Shown: positions 15,074 to 23,630, numbered from the stretch's first letter. The stretch is DNA of 31,310 nt from Actinomyces sp. (GCF_030530635.1 NZ_JAUMUL010000044.1:1-31310); one strand, 5' to 3'. Translations and numbers: made by a program. The notes: generated by a model from the letters alone, not told the origin.

Positions 15074-17344
15074 ATGTCCGCAGACCCATCCGCCTCCACA
15101 GCACCCACACCCGGTCCCCGGTCCGCCCCGGAGTCGGGGCGCCCGCAGCCCACCCCCGGTCCGGAACTCGTTCCCGGCACGCCCTTCGCCCAGGCCGTCG
15201 ACCGCGTGCGCGACGGCGGCGATCCCGACGCCGAGGCCGACTCGCTCCTGAGCCTCATGACCGCCTCCGAGCAGTTGGCGCTCCTACACGGCAACGTTCC
15301 CTTCTGGCGGGGGCGCCGCAGCATCATGCACGACGGCTACAACCACTTCCCCTATCCGGCCGGCGCCAACGCGCGACTGGGTGTCCCCGGCATCCATTTC
15401 ATCGACGGCCCGCGCGGCGTCGTCGTCGGCTCCGCCACCGCCTTCCCCGTGTCCATGGCCCGCGGCGCCACCTGGGACCCCGACCTGGAGGAGCGGATCG
15501 GCCGGGCGATCGGTCAGGAGGTGCGGGCCTCGGGCGGCAACTTCTTCGGCGGCGTATGCATCAACCTGCCCCGCCACCCCGCCTGGGGACGCGTGCAGGA
15601 GACCTACTCGGATCAAAGCGTGCTGCTCGGCGCCATGGGGGCGGCCCTAACCCGCGGCGTGAGTGTGCACGCCATCGCCTGCGTCAAGCACTTCGCCCTG
15701 AACTCCATGGAGAATGCGCGCTTCGACGTCGACGTCCACTGCGATCCCGAAACACTGCACGAGGACTTCCTGCCACATTTCCACGACTGCGTGCGCGCCG
15801 GAGCCGGCTCACTCATGTGTGCCTACAACCGGGTCAACGGCCAGTGGGCCAGCGCCTCCCAGGAGCTGCTGACGGAGGTACTGCGGGAGAAGTGGGGCTT
15901 CACCGGCTTCACCATCTCCGACTTCATCTGGGCCATCCGCGACGCCGGGGCCTCGCTGGAGGCGGGGCTCGATGTGGAGACGCCGTTCGCCCAGCTGCGC
16001 GCCGAACACCTGCCCGATGCTCTCGCCACCGGCGAGGCGAGCAGAGACACGGTACGCACCTCCGGTCGGCGACTATTGCGCACCCTGCTGGACCACTACG
16101 CCCGCCGCTGCGACGAACGCCCACCCGCGGCCGTCATCGCGAGCGACGAACACCGCGCGCTGGCCCGCGAGGCGGCCGCCCGCTCCATGGTGCTGCTGCG
16201 CAACGAGGCCGTGGCCGACGCCCCCGCCCTGCCCCTGGATCCGGTATCGCTGCGGTCGCTCGCCGTCGTCGGGCGCCTCGCCGACGTCCAGAACCTCGGC
16301 GACCGAGGCTCCTCGAATGTGCATGCGCACCAGGTGACGCCCCTGGCCGGCCTGTGCACGGCCCTGCCCGGAGCACGGGTCACCCATGACGACGGCGCCG
16401 ACCCGGACCGGGCCGCCGCCCTGGCCGCCGAATCCGATGCCGCCGTGGTCGTCGTCGGCTACACGGCCGCCGAGGAGGGCGAATGGGTCAACGGACGCAT
16501 CTACGCCCGCGACGACCTCATGCGGCTCTACCCCGAGCCGCATACCGCAGAGGATCAAGCGGTACTGGGCGAAATGATGGACCGCCTTCGAGCAGCGGCC
16601 GGCAAGGCGGAGATCGGCGGCGACCGCGCCAACCTGCACCTGCCGCCGGAGGACGTCGCCCTGATCCGCGCGGTGTCCGCCGCGCAGCCGCGCACGGCCG
16701 TCGTCATTGTGGCGGCAGGGGCGGTGCTCATGGAGGAGTGGTTCGAGTCCGTGCCCGCCGTCGTCATGGGCTGGTACTCCGGCATGGAGGGCGGGCACGC
16801 CCTGGCCGACCTGCTGCTGGGGGCGGAGAACTTCAGCGGCCGCATGCCCTACGCGATACCGCGCCGCGCGGAGGACCTGCCCGAATTCAGGGCAGACGCC
16901 GCCAAGGTCGGCTACGACCGCTGGTACGGGCAGCGCCTGCTCGCACGCAGGGGCGCCGAGGCGCTCATCCCCCTGGGCCGGGGCCTGAGCTACACGACCT
17001 TCACACTGATGGGACTCGATCTGGACGTCAACGCCGCAGACGGCCGGGTGCGGGCCCGCACCACCGTGCGCAACACCGGCACCCGGGACGGGATCGCAAC
17101 CATTCAGCTCTACGCCACCCGGCTGGACGGCGATCGCGTCGGCCAGCGGGAACTGCTCGGTTTCACCCGGGTCGGCCTGGACCCCGGCCGGAGCGCCACC
17201 GCCGTCGTCGACGCCTTGCTGCGGCCGCTGTCCCGCTGGGACCGGGACGGGCGCAAGTTCATCCTCCCCGCGGGCCGGGTTCGCTTTGAGGCAGGCCAGT
17301 TCTGGGGCGACCCGGACGCGGTCTCGGCCGCCGTCGCCATCTGA
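15074..17344 (+). CDS. glycoside hydrolase family 3 (beta-glycosidase)
   Basis: A 756-residue GH3 enzyme that would cleave beta-linked glycosides from non-reducing ends. Domain order: (beta/alpha)8 barrel at about 50-340 with IHFIDGPRG, the KHFALNSMENARF motif at 205-217 and the nucleophile Asp283 in TISDF; an alpha/beta sandwich at about 360-610 with WYSGMEGGHALADLLLG; and a C-terminal fibronectin-III-like domain from about 650. There is no signal peptide; the N-terminal 40 residues are Pro/Ser rich, so the enzyme is probably cytoplasmic and acts on imported substrate. The symporter gene follows 85 bp later on the same strand. The substrate cannot be assigned. Confidence 0.9.
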   Translation: MSADPSASTAPTPGPRSAPESGRPQPTPGPELVPGTPFAQAVDRVRDGGDPDAEADSLLSLMTASEQLALLHGNVPFWRGRRSIMHDGYNHFPYPAGANARLGVPGIHFIDGPRGVVVGSATAFPVSMARGATWDPDLEERIGRAIGQEVRASGGNFFGGVCINLPRHPAWGRVQETYSDQSVLLGAMGAALTRGVSVHAIACVKHFALNSMENARFDVDVHCDPETLHEDFLPHFHDCVRAGAGSLMCAYNRVNGQWASASQELLTEVLREKWGFTGFTISDFIWAIRDAGASLEAGLDVETPFAQLRAEHLPDALATGEASRDTVRTSGRRLLRTLLDHYARRCDERPPAAVIASDEHRALAREAAARSMVLLRNEAVADAPALPLDPVSLRSLAVVGRLADVQNLGDRGSSNVHAHQVTPLAGLCTALPGARVTHDDGADPDRAAALAAESDAAVVVVGYTAAEEGEWVNGRIYARDDLMRLYPEPHTAEDQAVLGEMMDRLRAAAGKAEIGGDRANLHLPPEDVALIRAVSAAQPRTAVVIVAAGAVLMEEWFESVPAVVMGWYSGMEGGHALADLLLGAENFSGRMPYAIPRRAEDLPEFRADAAKVGYDRWYGQRLLARRGAEALIPLGRGLSYTTFTLMGLDLDVNAADGRVRARTTVRNTGTRDGIATIQLYATRLDGDRVGQRELLGFTRVGLDPGRSATAVVDALLRPLSRWDRDGRKFILPAGRVRFEAGQFWGDPDAVSAAVAI

Positions 17345-17429
17345 GCCCTCTCGGGTTCCGACCCCACCGTCTTGCTCTGAGTAGTCCCGAACCCACCACA
17401 ACCGGCCAAACACAAGCAATGGAGCAATC

Positions 17430-18710
17430 ATGGCCAACAAGGAAACAACCTCCGCCCCCTCCGCACAGGAGTGGTCCGGCACCACCACCGACGAGCAGCA
17501 GCCCAAGTTGCCGATACGCCTGGTGATCGGACTGGCGATCGGCGCCTTCTGCTGGATCGTCGCCTACCTGGGCGCCGTCGGCGTCCTCCTGCCGGCACGC
17601 ATCGCCGAGATCGCCCCGGCTGACAAGGCGGCGGTGGTGGCACTCAACTCGACCGTCTCAATGATCGTGGCGGCCATCGCGAATATTCTCATCGGCGCCG
17701 GCTCGGATCTGACCCGGTCGCGCCTGGGCCGCCGCACCCCCTGGATCTGGTTGGGGGCGATCGGCTCGCTGGCGTCGTTGACGGTGCTCGGGCACGTCCA
17801 AAGCGTGCCGGCCCTGGTGACTACCTGGGCCGTGTACCAGATCTTCCTCAACTCGATCATCGCCCCGCTGCTGGGCACGCTCTCCGACCGGATCTCCCCG
17901 CAGTTCCGCGGCACCGCCGCCTCCGGCTACGCACTCGGCAACGGGCTGGGCACCGGCCTGGGCCAAGTGATCGGCGCCCAGTTCCTGGGCAACACCGCCA
18001 CGGGCCTGCTCGTCCTGGGAGTTCTCACCGTGCTGGTCGCCCCGGCCACCTCGCTGTTGTTCCGCGAGACCTCCTCACTGGACATGCCCAAGCGGCCGTT
18101 CACCAGGGACATGGTGCTGGACCACTTCATGTTCGCGCGTCACAACGCCCGCGACTACTACCTGGCGCTGCTGGGCAAGTTCTTCGTCATCCTCGCCAAA
18201 TTCGCCATCCAGGGGTATGTCCTGTACATCCTCACCGATTACATGCTGCTCGGCGAGGACGACTCCTCCCGCTACATCTCCATCGTCTCCCTGATCATCA
18301 TGGTGACCGGCATTGTGATGGCCTTCGTGGCCGGGCCGATCGCCGATCGGCTCAAGCTGATCAAGCTGCCGGTCATCGTCTCCTCCCTGCTGATCGCCGT
18401 GGGCGTGCTGGTACCGTTCTTCTACGCCACGCCGGTGATGATGGTGCTGTACGCCGTCATCGCGGGAACCGGACTGGGCATGTTCAACGCCGTCGACCAG
18501 GCCCTCAATATTGCCGTTCTACCCGATCCGGACACGGCGGCGAAGGACCTGGGGATACTCAACCTGGCCAACACCGGCGGGCAGATCGCCGGTCCGCTGG
18601 TGGCAGCCGCCGCCATCAGCGCCTTCGGCTACCACATGCTGTTCGTCGTGGCCGCGGCCGCCGCACTGATCGCCTGCCTGCTGTTCGCGCTGATCCGTTC
18701 GATCCGCTGA
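17430..18710 (+). CDS. MFS/GPH-type sugar symporter
   Basis: A 426-residue, 12-helix transporter. The loop SRLGRRTPWIWLGAIGSLAS after helix 2 is the R-x-G-R-R-x-P-W-I motif found in SLC45/sucrose-type and GPH-type sugar symporters. NAVDQALNIAVLPDPDTAAKDLGILNLANTGGQ near helix 10 is also typical. The N-terminal 25 residues are polar and Gln/Thr rich. Its likely job is to import the glycoside that the upstream GH3 enzyme hydrolyses. GGAG lies about 8 nt before the ATG. Confidence 0.85.
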   Translation: MANKETTSAPSAQEWSGTTTDEQQPKLPIRLVIGLAIGAFCWIVAYLGAVGVLLPARIAEIAPADKAAVVALNSTVSMIVAAIANILIGAGSDLTRSRLGRRTPWIWLGAIGSLASLTVLGHVQSVPALVTTWAVYQIFLNSIIAPLLGTLSDRISPQFRGTAASGYALGNGLGTGLGQVIGAQFLGNTATGLLVLGVLTVLVAPATSLLFRETSSLDMPKRPFTRDMVLDHFMFARHNARDYYLALLGKFFVILAKFAIQGYVLYILTDYMLLGEDDSSRYISIVSLIIMVTGIVMAFVAGPIADRLKLIKLPVIVSSLLIAVGVLVPFFYATPVMMVLYAVIAGTGLGMFNAVDQALNIAVLPDPDTAAKDLGILNLANTGGQIAGPLVAAAAISAFGYHMLFVVAAAAALIACLLFALIRSIR

Positions 18711-18814
18711 TACCGGACGCGTGCCCACACCGCACAGGTGTGGCCGCCGGATTCACAGGAGCCCCTTACTTCGATCCCGGTTCGCTCATACGCACGCCGA
18801 CAAGGGTCTAGGCC

Positions 18815-19822
18815 ATGTCCAAAGCTTCGACCCCTGAATCCGAAGGCGCCCGCGGTGAAACCCGGACGGCGCCCCGCCGCGCCTCCCGCCGACGCGTCCT
18901 CCTGGGCGGCACCACCATGCTGGGTGCCGGCCTGGTGGGCGCGGCGGGCTGGGCGCTGAACCGGTTCGTCATAGACCATGTGGAGGTCGCCGACGTGGCC
19001 GCCTACGAGGCCGCCCACTCCTCCGTCTCCGCAACGCCTTCCGCCACCGCCACGGCCACCGACATCACCGTCACCGCCGACTCCTACACCTCCTCGCTGA
19101 CCTCCGTCAGCATTGAGCAGGTATCCACCGGCTCCGGGGACGACACGGTCACCTACTACGTCGCCGACATCCAGGCCGGCGACGCCACCGCCGTGCGCAG
19201 CGCCTTCGCCAACAACGCCTACGGCACCAACATCACCGCCCTGCCCAGCGCCATGGCCACCGAGCACGACGCGATCCTCGCCGTCAACGGCGACTACTAC
19301 GGCTTCCGCTCCGACGGCATCCTCATCCGCAACGGCGTCATCTACCGGGACGACGGCGTGCGCGACGGCATCGCCTTCTACGCCGACGGGCGCGTCGAGG
19401 TCTACGACGAGACCGGCACCGACGCCCAGACCCTGCTGGACGCCGGCGTGTGGAACACCCTGTCCTTCGGGCCGGCGCTGGTGCGCGGCGGCTCGGTGCT
19501 GGCCGGTATCGACGCGGTGGAGGTGGACACCAACGTCGGCAACCACTCCATCCAAGGCACCCAGCCGCGCACGGCGCTGGGCGCCATCACGGACGGGCAC
19601 TACGCGTTAGTCGTCGTCGACGGGCGCAACAAGGGCTACTCACGCGGGGCGACCATGACCGAACTCGCCCAGATCATGGCCGACCTGGGCTGCGATTGCG
19701 CCTACAACCTGGACGGCGGCGGCTCCTCGACGCTCTGGTTCAACGGCGAGGTGGTCAACCGCCCCTCCAACGGCGGCGAACGGGAGACCTCCGACATCCT
19801 CTACATCGCCAAGGGCGCCTGA
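18815..19822 (+). CDS. membrane-anchored or Tat-exported phosphodiester glycosidase (NAGPA domain)
   Basis: A 335-residue protein whose C-terminal two-thirds matches the phosphodiester glycosidase (NAGPA/DUF2233) domain. Members hydrolyse the glycosidic bond of sugar-1-phosphodiesters, such as GlcNAc-phosphodiester groups. Landmarks are AILAVNGDYYGFRSDGILIRNG, QGTQPRTALGA, VVVDGRNKGYSRGATMTELAQIM and the hallmark NLDGGGSSTLWFNGEVVN with DGGGSS starting at residue 300. The N-terminus has a twin-arginine stretch SRRRVLLGG (residues 25-32) and a hydrophobic segment up to about 48, i.e. a Tat signal or an anchor. It ends one base before the glycosyltransferase gene, so both probably act on the same envelope glycan. 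Confidence 0.85.
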   Translation: MSKASTPESEGARGETRTAPRRASRRRVLLGGTTMLGAGLVGAAGWALNRFVIDHVEVADVAAYEAAHSSVSATPSATATATDITVTADSYTSSLTSVSIEQVSTGSGDDTVTYYVADIQAGDATAVRSAFANNAYGTNITALPSAMATEHDAILAVNGDYYGFRSDGILIRNGVIYRDDGVRDGIAFYADGRVEVYDETGTDAQTLLDAGVWNTLSFGPALVRGGSVLAGIDAVEVDTNVGNHSIQGTQPRTALGAITDGHYALVVVDGRNKGYSRGATMTELAQIMADLGCDCAYNLDGGGSSTLWFNGEVVNRPSNGGERETSDILYIAKGA

Positions 19823-19823
19823 A

Positions 19824-20927
19824 ATGAGTACGCCGACCCGCCCCGCCACCGGCTCCTTCCCGCAACGTCGGCTACGACCTGCGCCGCTGCGCCGTCGGCC
19901 CACAGCAGTAGGGCTGGTGGTGCTGATTCCGGCCTACCAGCCCGATGGACGGCTACCGGGCCTGGTCGGCGACCTGGTGCGGGAACTGCCCGGGTGCCGG
20001 GTGCTCGTCGTCGACGACGGGTCCGGCCCGCAGTACGCGCAGGTGTTCCGGGAGGCGAGCGCGCACGGGGCGGAAGTGGTCGGCCACAAGTCCAACCGCG
20101 GCAAGGGGGTGGCGCTGCGCACCGGACTGGCGCAGGCGGCCGAGCTGTGGCCGCAGGCGGACGTGGTGTGCGCGGACGCCGATGGGCAGCACCGGCCCGC
20201 CGACATCGCGGCCGTGGCGCGCCGTGTACACGCAACCGGCCACATGACACTGGGGGTGCGGCGCCTGACCGGGCCGGTGCCGCTGCGCAGCCGGATCGGA
20301 AATGCCATAACCGCGCTGGCCTTCCGGCTGGCCACCGGCTGGCGTCTGGGCGACACCCAGACGGGCCTGCGCGGTTACCCGGCCGAGCAGACCGCCTGGC
20401 TGGCAGAGGTGCCCGGGGACCGCTACGAGTGGGAGCTCAGCGCCCTGCTGCGCGCTCACAAACTCGGCCTTGAGGTGGAGGAGGTGGAGATCGCCACGGT
20501 GTACGAGCCGGGCAATGCCTCCAGCCACTTCCGGCCGCTGCGGGACTCTGCGCGCATCTACGCGCCGCTGCTGGGATTCGTCGGGGCGAGCCTGGCGAGC
20601 TTCGGCATCGACTGGGTCGGGGTGGTGGCGCTGCACCTACTGACCGGCAACCTGCTGGCCAGCGTGGTGGGGGCGCGTCTGATCAGCGGGACGGCCAACT
20701 TCTTCATGAACCGGCACGTGTTCCGGGCGGCGCCCGGAACCGTTTGCCGGACGGCCGTGCGGTACGTGGTGCTCGCGCTGGTGCTGTTGGCAGCCGGATA
20801 CGTGCTGTTGCGGGCGCTGACGGGTATCGGGGTGGCCTTGTGGCTGGCCAAGCCGATTGGCGACGGCGTGCTGTACGCCGTCAGTTACCTGGCGCAGCGG
20901 CGGACGGTGTTCCGGGAGCGGCGCTGA
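19824..20927 (+). CDS. bifunctional GT2 glycosyltransferase / GtrA membrane protein
   Basis: A 367-residue fusion. Residues 30-240 form a family 2 glycosyltransferase of the polyprenyl-phosphate type: VVLIPAYQP at the first strand, VLVVDDGSG, KGVALRTGL and the metal-binding DADGQH at 118-123. Residues about 245-365 form a GtrA domain with four hydrophobic segments, including SGTANFFMNRHVFR, the typical flippase-like motif. It would load a sugar on a lipid carrier and help move it across the membrane. It begins one base after the phosphodiester glycosidase stop, a strong sign of shared function. A repeat structure follows the stop codon. Confidence 0.85.
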   Translation: MSTPTRPATGSFPQRRLRPAPLRRRPTAVGLVVLIPAYQPDGRLPGLVGDLVRELPGCRVLVVDDGSGPQYAQVFREASAHGAEVVGHKSNRGKGVALRTGLAQAAELWPQADVVCADADGQHRPADIAAVARRVHATGHMTLGVRRLTGPVPLRSRIGNAITALAFRLATGWRLGDTQTGLRGYPAEQTAWLAEVPGDRYEWELSALLRAHKLGLEVEEVEIATVYEPGNASSHFRPLRDSARIYAPLLGFVGASLASFGIDWVGVVALHLLTGNLLASVVGARLISGTANFFMNRHVFRAAPGTVCRTAVRYVVLALVLLAAGYVLLRALTGIGVALWLAKPIGDGVLYAVSYLAQRRTVFRERR

Positions 20928-20942
20928 GGACGGAGGCCATGA

Positions 20943-21015
20943 CATTCCACGACCCCCGTGCACGTTCCACGACCCCGGGGTGGTCGTGGAATGCACCCCA
21001 AGGTCGTGGAACGTG
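20943..21015. repeat. interleaved double inverted repeat (A-B-A'-B' order)
   Basis: Arm A CATTCCACGACC (20943-20954) is perfectly complementary to A' (20982-20993), and arm B CACGTTCCACGACC (20961-20974) is perfectly complementary to B' (21002-21015). All arms share the core TTCCACGACC or its complement. The arms alternate, so both perfect pairs cannot form as nested hairpins in one strand; they would form a pseudoknot, or imperfect nested pairs. It lies just after the GT2-GtrA gene. Confidence 0.8.
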
Positions 21016-21049
21016 ACGGCTAGTCGTCGCGGGAACACGCCGGGCGGCG

Positions 21050-21160
21050 CGGCGGGCAACCGGGCTCTCCCACCAGTCGGCCAGCTCCTCCCGGCCGGCA
21101 TCGGTCAGGGTCCAGGCCGTCACTCCCCGGCTGGAGACGGTAAGCGGGGCGGTCCTGGGT
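21050..21160 (-). pseudogene. remnant of a winged-helix regulator C-terminus (PadR or MarR like)
   Basis: One minus-strand frame reads SSRGVTAWTLTDAGREELADWWESPVA, which resembles the end of a winged-helix domain (the L-T-x-A-G-R-E pattern). No proper N-terminal half is found in the same frame, adjoining frames are interrupted, and the frame runs into the inverted repeat. I treat it as a decayed fragment. The family assignment is tentative. Confidence 0.35.
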
Positions 21161-21319
21161 GAGGTGGCGGAGGCAGCCGTGTTCGCAGCCGTGGGCGCGG
21201 CGTCGGAACTGCGCTGGGAGGGAACGGTTGCCGCCCGTGCGCAGTCGCCGCGACATCATGCGGTTCAGCTCGTTGCCGTGAGCAGCCGGCACTGGAAAGT
21301 GCTGCATTCCATGACAGCT

Positions 21320-21997
21320 TCACTCCGACGACCCCTGCTGTGCAGGCCTCACCAACCCGGCCTCGTAGGCGGCGATCACCAGCTGCGCTCGATCCCGAGC
21401 GCCTAGTCGCGCCAGCAAGGCGTTGATGTGACTGCGGCGGGTTGCGCGGGTGATCCTCAGCTCCTCCTCGATCTCGGTGTTAGACATTCCGCGGGCGATC
21501 AGCGTAAGAATTTCGCGTTGCCGCGGGGTCAGCGTCTCCAACCGAGCAGTCGAGGAGGTCGCAGCGGGCACGCAGTGATCGAGCAAGCGCGCCATCAGGC
21601 TTGGGGCGAGCAACGACTGCCCGGAGTCCACGGTGCGCACGGCGTCGAGTAGCATGCTCGGGTCGGCGTCCTTGAGGAGGAAGCCGGAGGCGCCGGCACG
21701 CAGGGCACCCAGAATGTACTCGTCGAGCTCATACATGCTCAGTACGAGTACGCGCGTGCGCACCAACCGCGGGTCGGCGCAGATGCGCGCCGTGGCCTCG
21801 ATGCCGGAGAGCACGGGCATGCGGATGTCCATGAGCACCACGTCGGGCCGCAGCCGTGAGGCCTCGGCGACGGCGCGTTCCCCATCGGCGGCCTCGCCCA
21901 GTACGGTCATATCCGGCTCGGCGTTAAACAGCGCTATCAGAGAGGCACGTAACAGGCGCTGATCCTCGGCCACCAGCACGCCGATCTCGCCGGTCAT
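21320..21997 (-). CDS. NarL/LuxR-family response regulator
   Basis: A 225-residue two-component regulator. The receiver domain (1-120) has the acidic pair Glu11-Asp12, the phospho-acceptor Asp57 in VVLMDIRMP, and Lys109 in GFLLKD. The C-terminal LuxR helix-turn-helix lies at about 153-213 (TLTPRQREILTLIARGMSNTEI, then a recognition region RATRRSHINALLARLGARDR, which differs from the common V-K-x-H-V pattern). The frame continues upstream, but the ATG chosen overlaps the kinase stop by 4 nt (ATGA), matching the usual receiver start MTGEIGVLVAEDQ. Its partner kinase is truncated, so phosphorylation may come from elsewhere. Confidence 0.9.
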   Translation of the reverse strand: MTGEIGVLVAEDQRLLRASLIALFNAEPDMTVLGEAADGERAVAEASRLRPDVVLMDIRMPVLSGIEATARICADPRLVRTRVLVLSMYELDEYILGALRAGASGFLLKDADPSMLLDAVRTVDSGQSLLAPSLMARLLDHCVPAATSSTARLETLTPRQREILTLIARGMSNTEIEEELRITRATRRSHINALLARLGARDRAQLVIAAYEAGLVRPAQQGSSE

Positions 21998-22581
21998 GCC
22001 CGTCTCCGGGCGGTGTCCGTGGCGCGCTCGCCGGTACCACACGGCGAGTCTCCGGCTTCCGCACCCTCGCGGTCTGTGCCTGCGGGCGGTGGGACGGGGA
22101 CGGCGGAGCCCGGCGAACCCTCGCCGTGCAACACGCGCAGCATGCGCAGCAACCCGGCAGTCGCCTCATGTGAGGCCTCTTGCACCTCCTGCAGGGCTAC
22201 GCGCAGGTCCTGCGAGTCGTGCTCTAGGCGTTGGGCGACCGCCGCCCGAACCATGATCGCCCCCAGGGCCCCGGAGACCGCGTCGTGCAAATCGAGAGCG
22301 ATTTCCAGACGGTCCTCAGCGACGGCTCGGGCCGCCGCCTCCCGAGCGAGCGCCCGCTCGAATGCTGCCCGGTCGCGGCGCCGCAGCCACCAAGCTGCTC
22401 CGGTCAGGCAGACCAGCACGCCCCACACCACCGTACGTGTTGCCGGAGCGGGTGCGCCGGAGTCGACGGCGGCCGCCAACGAGGCGACCAGGAACAGCAG
22501 CGCGCCGACGAGGACGGCGCGACCAACCGCGGAGTGTCGGCATGGAGCGCGAGCTGAGTGAATTGGCGATTTCGGCACCAT
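21994..22581 (-). CDS. truncated histidine kinase lacking the ATPase domain
   Basis: A 195-residue protein. Two hydrophobic segments (about 22-40 and 50-66) precede a coiled stretch and a HisKA_3 dimerisation domain at about 86-152 with the phospho-acceptor His99 in LDLHDAVSG, as in NarX/DesK-type kinases. After VLHGE at about 154 the expected HATPase domain (about 90-120 residues with N, G1 and G2 boxes) is missing. Instead there is a Pro/Gly/Glu-rich tail ending at the stop that overlaps the response regulator start. It could be a phosphotransfer or phosphatase partner, or work with another kinase in trans. I see no HATPase remnant in other frames between here and the regulator. Confidence 0.75.
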   Translation of the reverse strand: MVPKSPIHSARAPCRHSAVGRAVLVGALLFLVASLAAAVDSGAPAPATRTVVWGVLVCLTGAAWWLRRRDRAAFERALAREAAARAVAEDRLEIALDLHDAVSGALGAIMVRAAVAQRLEHDSQDLRVALQEVQEASHEATAGLLRMLRVLHGEGSPGSAVPVPPPAGTDREGAEAGDSPCGTGERATDTARRRA

Positions 22582-22797
22582 TGCAGTCTAGGGGGACGAC
22601 TCGTGCCGGGCATCGAACCTGGGTTCTACATCCGCAGGTCCGAGGAGAAGATGCGAGATCCCTCCCGCGGCCGAGTCGCTGGCAGTGGGCATGACTCCAG
22701 ACTCGGGGCGATCGGTAAACGGCATCACCGGCACCTTTCGACGCCGCCGAGTTCACCTGCCGACACCGCTGAATCACCTCGACTGGAGGAGAAACTC

Positions 22798-23532
22798 ATG
22801 ATGTCTTCCCGTTCATGGGCCGGCCCGAAGACCACCGCCTACCCAAGCCGCGAAGCGGGGCCGCCCTCCAAAACCGCGGCGGTGTGCCGGCTGGTTTTCA
22901 TCGTCAGCTACACCGCAGTGTTCCTGCTGCACCTGTCGCCGCCGTGGCTGCCTGCGGAGGGACGCGGCGCCTTCACCATGTGGGCCTACGCGGTGCTGCT
23001 CATGCTGGCGGTCGGCGGTTGGGGCGGTGAGCTGGCCGAGCAGGGGCGCCTACTGGCGGCCGGCCCGCTGCGGGCCGTGGCCTGGCTGGCGCTCGGCGTC
23101 ATAGGGGCGGTGGCGCTTGAGAGCGTGGGGGCCCTGGCATCCGACTGGCTCGCAGGCGTCCTGCCCGGCGCGGGGGGCGAGTTGGCCAATGACGCCAATG
23201 TTGGTCGGGCAATAGCCGCCTTTCCGCCCTGGGCTGTGCTGGGAGTGCTGGTGCTCGCGGGACCGGTAGTGGAGGAGATGTTCTTCCGCCAGTTCCTGTT
23301 GACCGCCATTGCCGACCGCACCCGGGCGTGGGTGGGGGTCGCGGTCTCCGGTGTGCTGTTCGGCATGCTGCACATGCGCTCCTGGGCGCTGTCCGGATGG
23401 GTTGGCATCATTCCGCACGCCTGCTTCGGCGTCGCGGCCGGGATTCTGTTCGTGAGAACACGTGGAAACGTATTGTTTCCGGCGGCGCTGCACGTGCTCA
23501 ACAACCTCAACGGCATCGTCCCCTCACTGTGA
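22798..23532 (+). CDS. CPBP family intramembrane metalloprotease
   Basis: A 244-residue membrane protein of the CPBP (CAAX protease and bacteriocin-processing, Abi) family. Motif 1 is EEMFFRQ with Glu159-Glu160 and Arg164, motif 2 is FGMLH with His192, and motif 3 is HVLNN with His232 and Asn236. Between four and seven hydrophobic segments surround these. Such proteins cleave prenylated or membrane substrates and some give bacteriocin self-immunity. The frame is open further upstream, but the ATG at 22798 follows GGAGGAG by 7 nt. It is divergent from the kinase-regulator pair across 216 bp and may be controlled by it. Confidence 0.85.
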   Translation: MMSSRSWAGPKTTAYPSREAGPPSKTAAVCRLVFIVSYTAVFLLHLSPPWLPAEGRGAFTMWAYAVLLMLAVGGWGGELAEQGRLLAAGPLRAVAWLALGVIGAVALESVGALASDWLAGVLPGAGGELANDANVGRAIAAFPPWAVLGVLVLAGPVVEEMFFRQFLLTAIADRTRAWVGVAVSGVLFGMLHMRSWALSGWVGIIPHACFGVAAGILFVRTRGNVLFPAALHVLNNLNGIVPSL

Positions 23533-23589
23533 CCGACCAGCCCGGCCAGGGTCACGCGCGAGAGCAAGTCGACTGTCAGCCATCATGCC

Positions 23590-23630
23590 GACCGACCTCG
23601 GCACGTAAGATCTACCGAACTCGGCGGAGA
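23590..23630 (-). repeat. 41-bp dispersed repeat, copy 2, just after nrdG
   Basis: It matches 8908-8948 at 32 of 41 positions. It starts 3 bases beyond the nrdG stop codon and contains a 6-bp stem TGCCGA/TCGGCA just outside and across its left edge (23587-23604). Here it is not translated. It sits between convergent genes, so a transcription end signal is possible. Confidence 0.7.

Larger units (their letters stand above)
20928..21319. other. 392-bp gap: interleaved repeat and a regulator remnant
   Basis: No intact gene is seen. The left part holds the four-arm inverted repeat 20943-21015; the right part has a decayed minus-strand coding trace (about 21050-21160). The remaining bases to 21319 show only short frames without recognisable domains. 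Confidence 0.5.

Noticed and set aside
17345..17405. GGGTTC...GAACCC pairing after the GH3 gene as a terminator
   Set aside because: Only 6 bp with a loop of about 30 nt and no T-run; too weak to call.
22590..22680. tRNA-like T-arm on the minus strand (GGTTCGATGCCCGG) between the kinase and the protease gene
   Set aside because: Only a 4 of 5 pair T-stem and a partial acceptor match; no D-arm or 5+7+5 anticodon arm could be folded. At most a degraded tRNA fragment.
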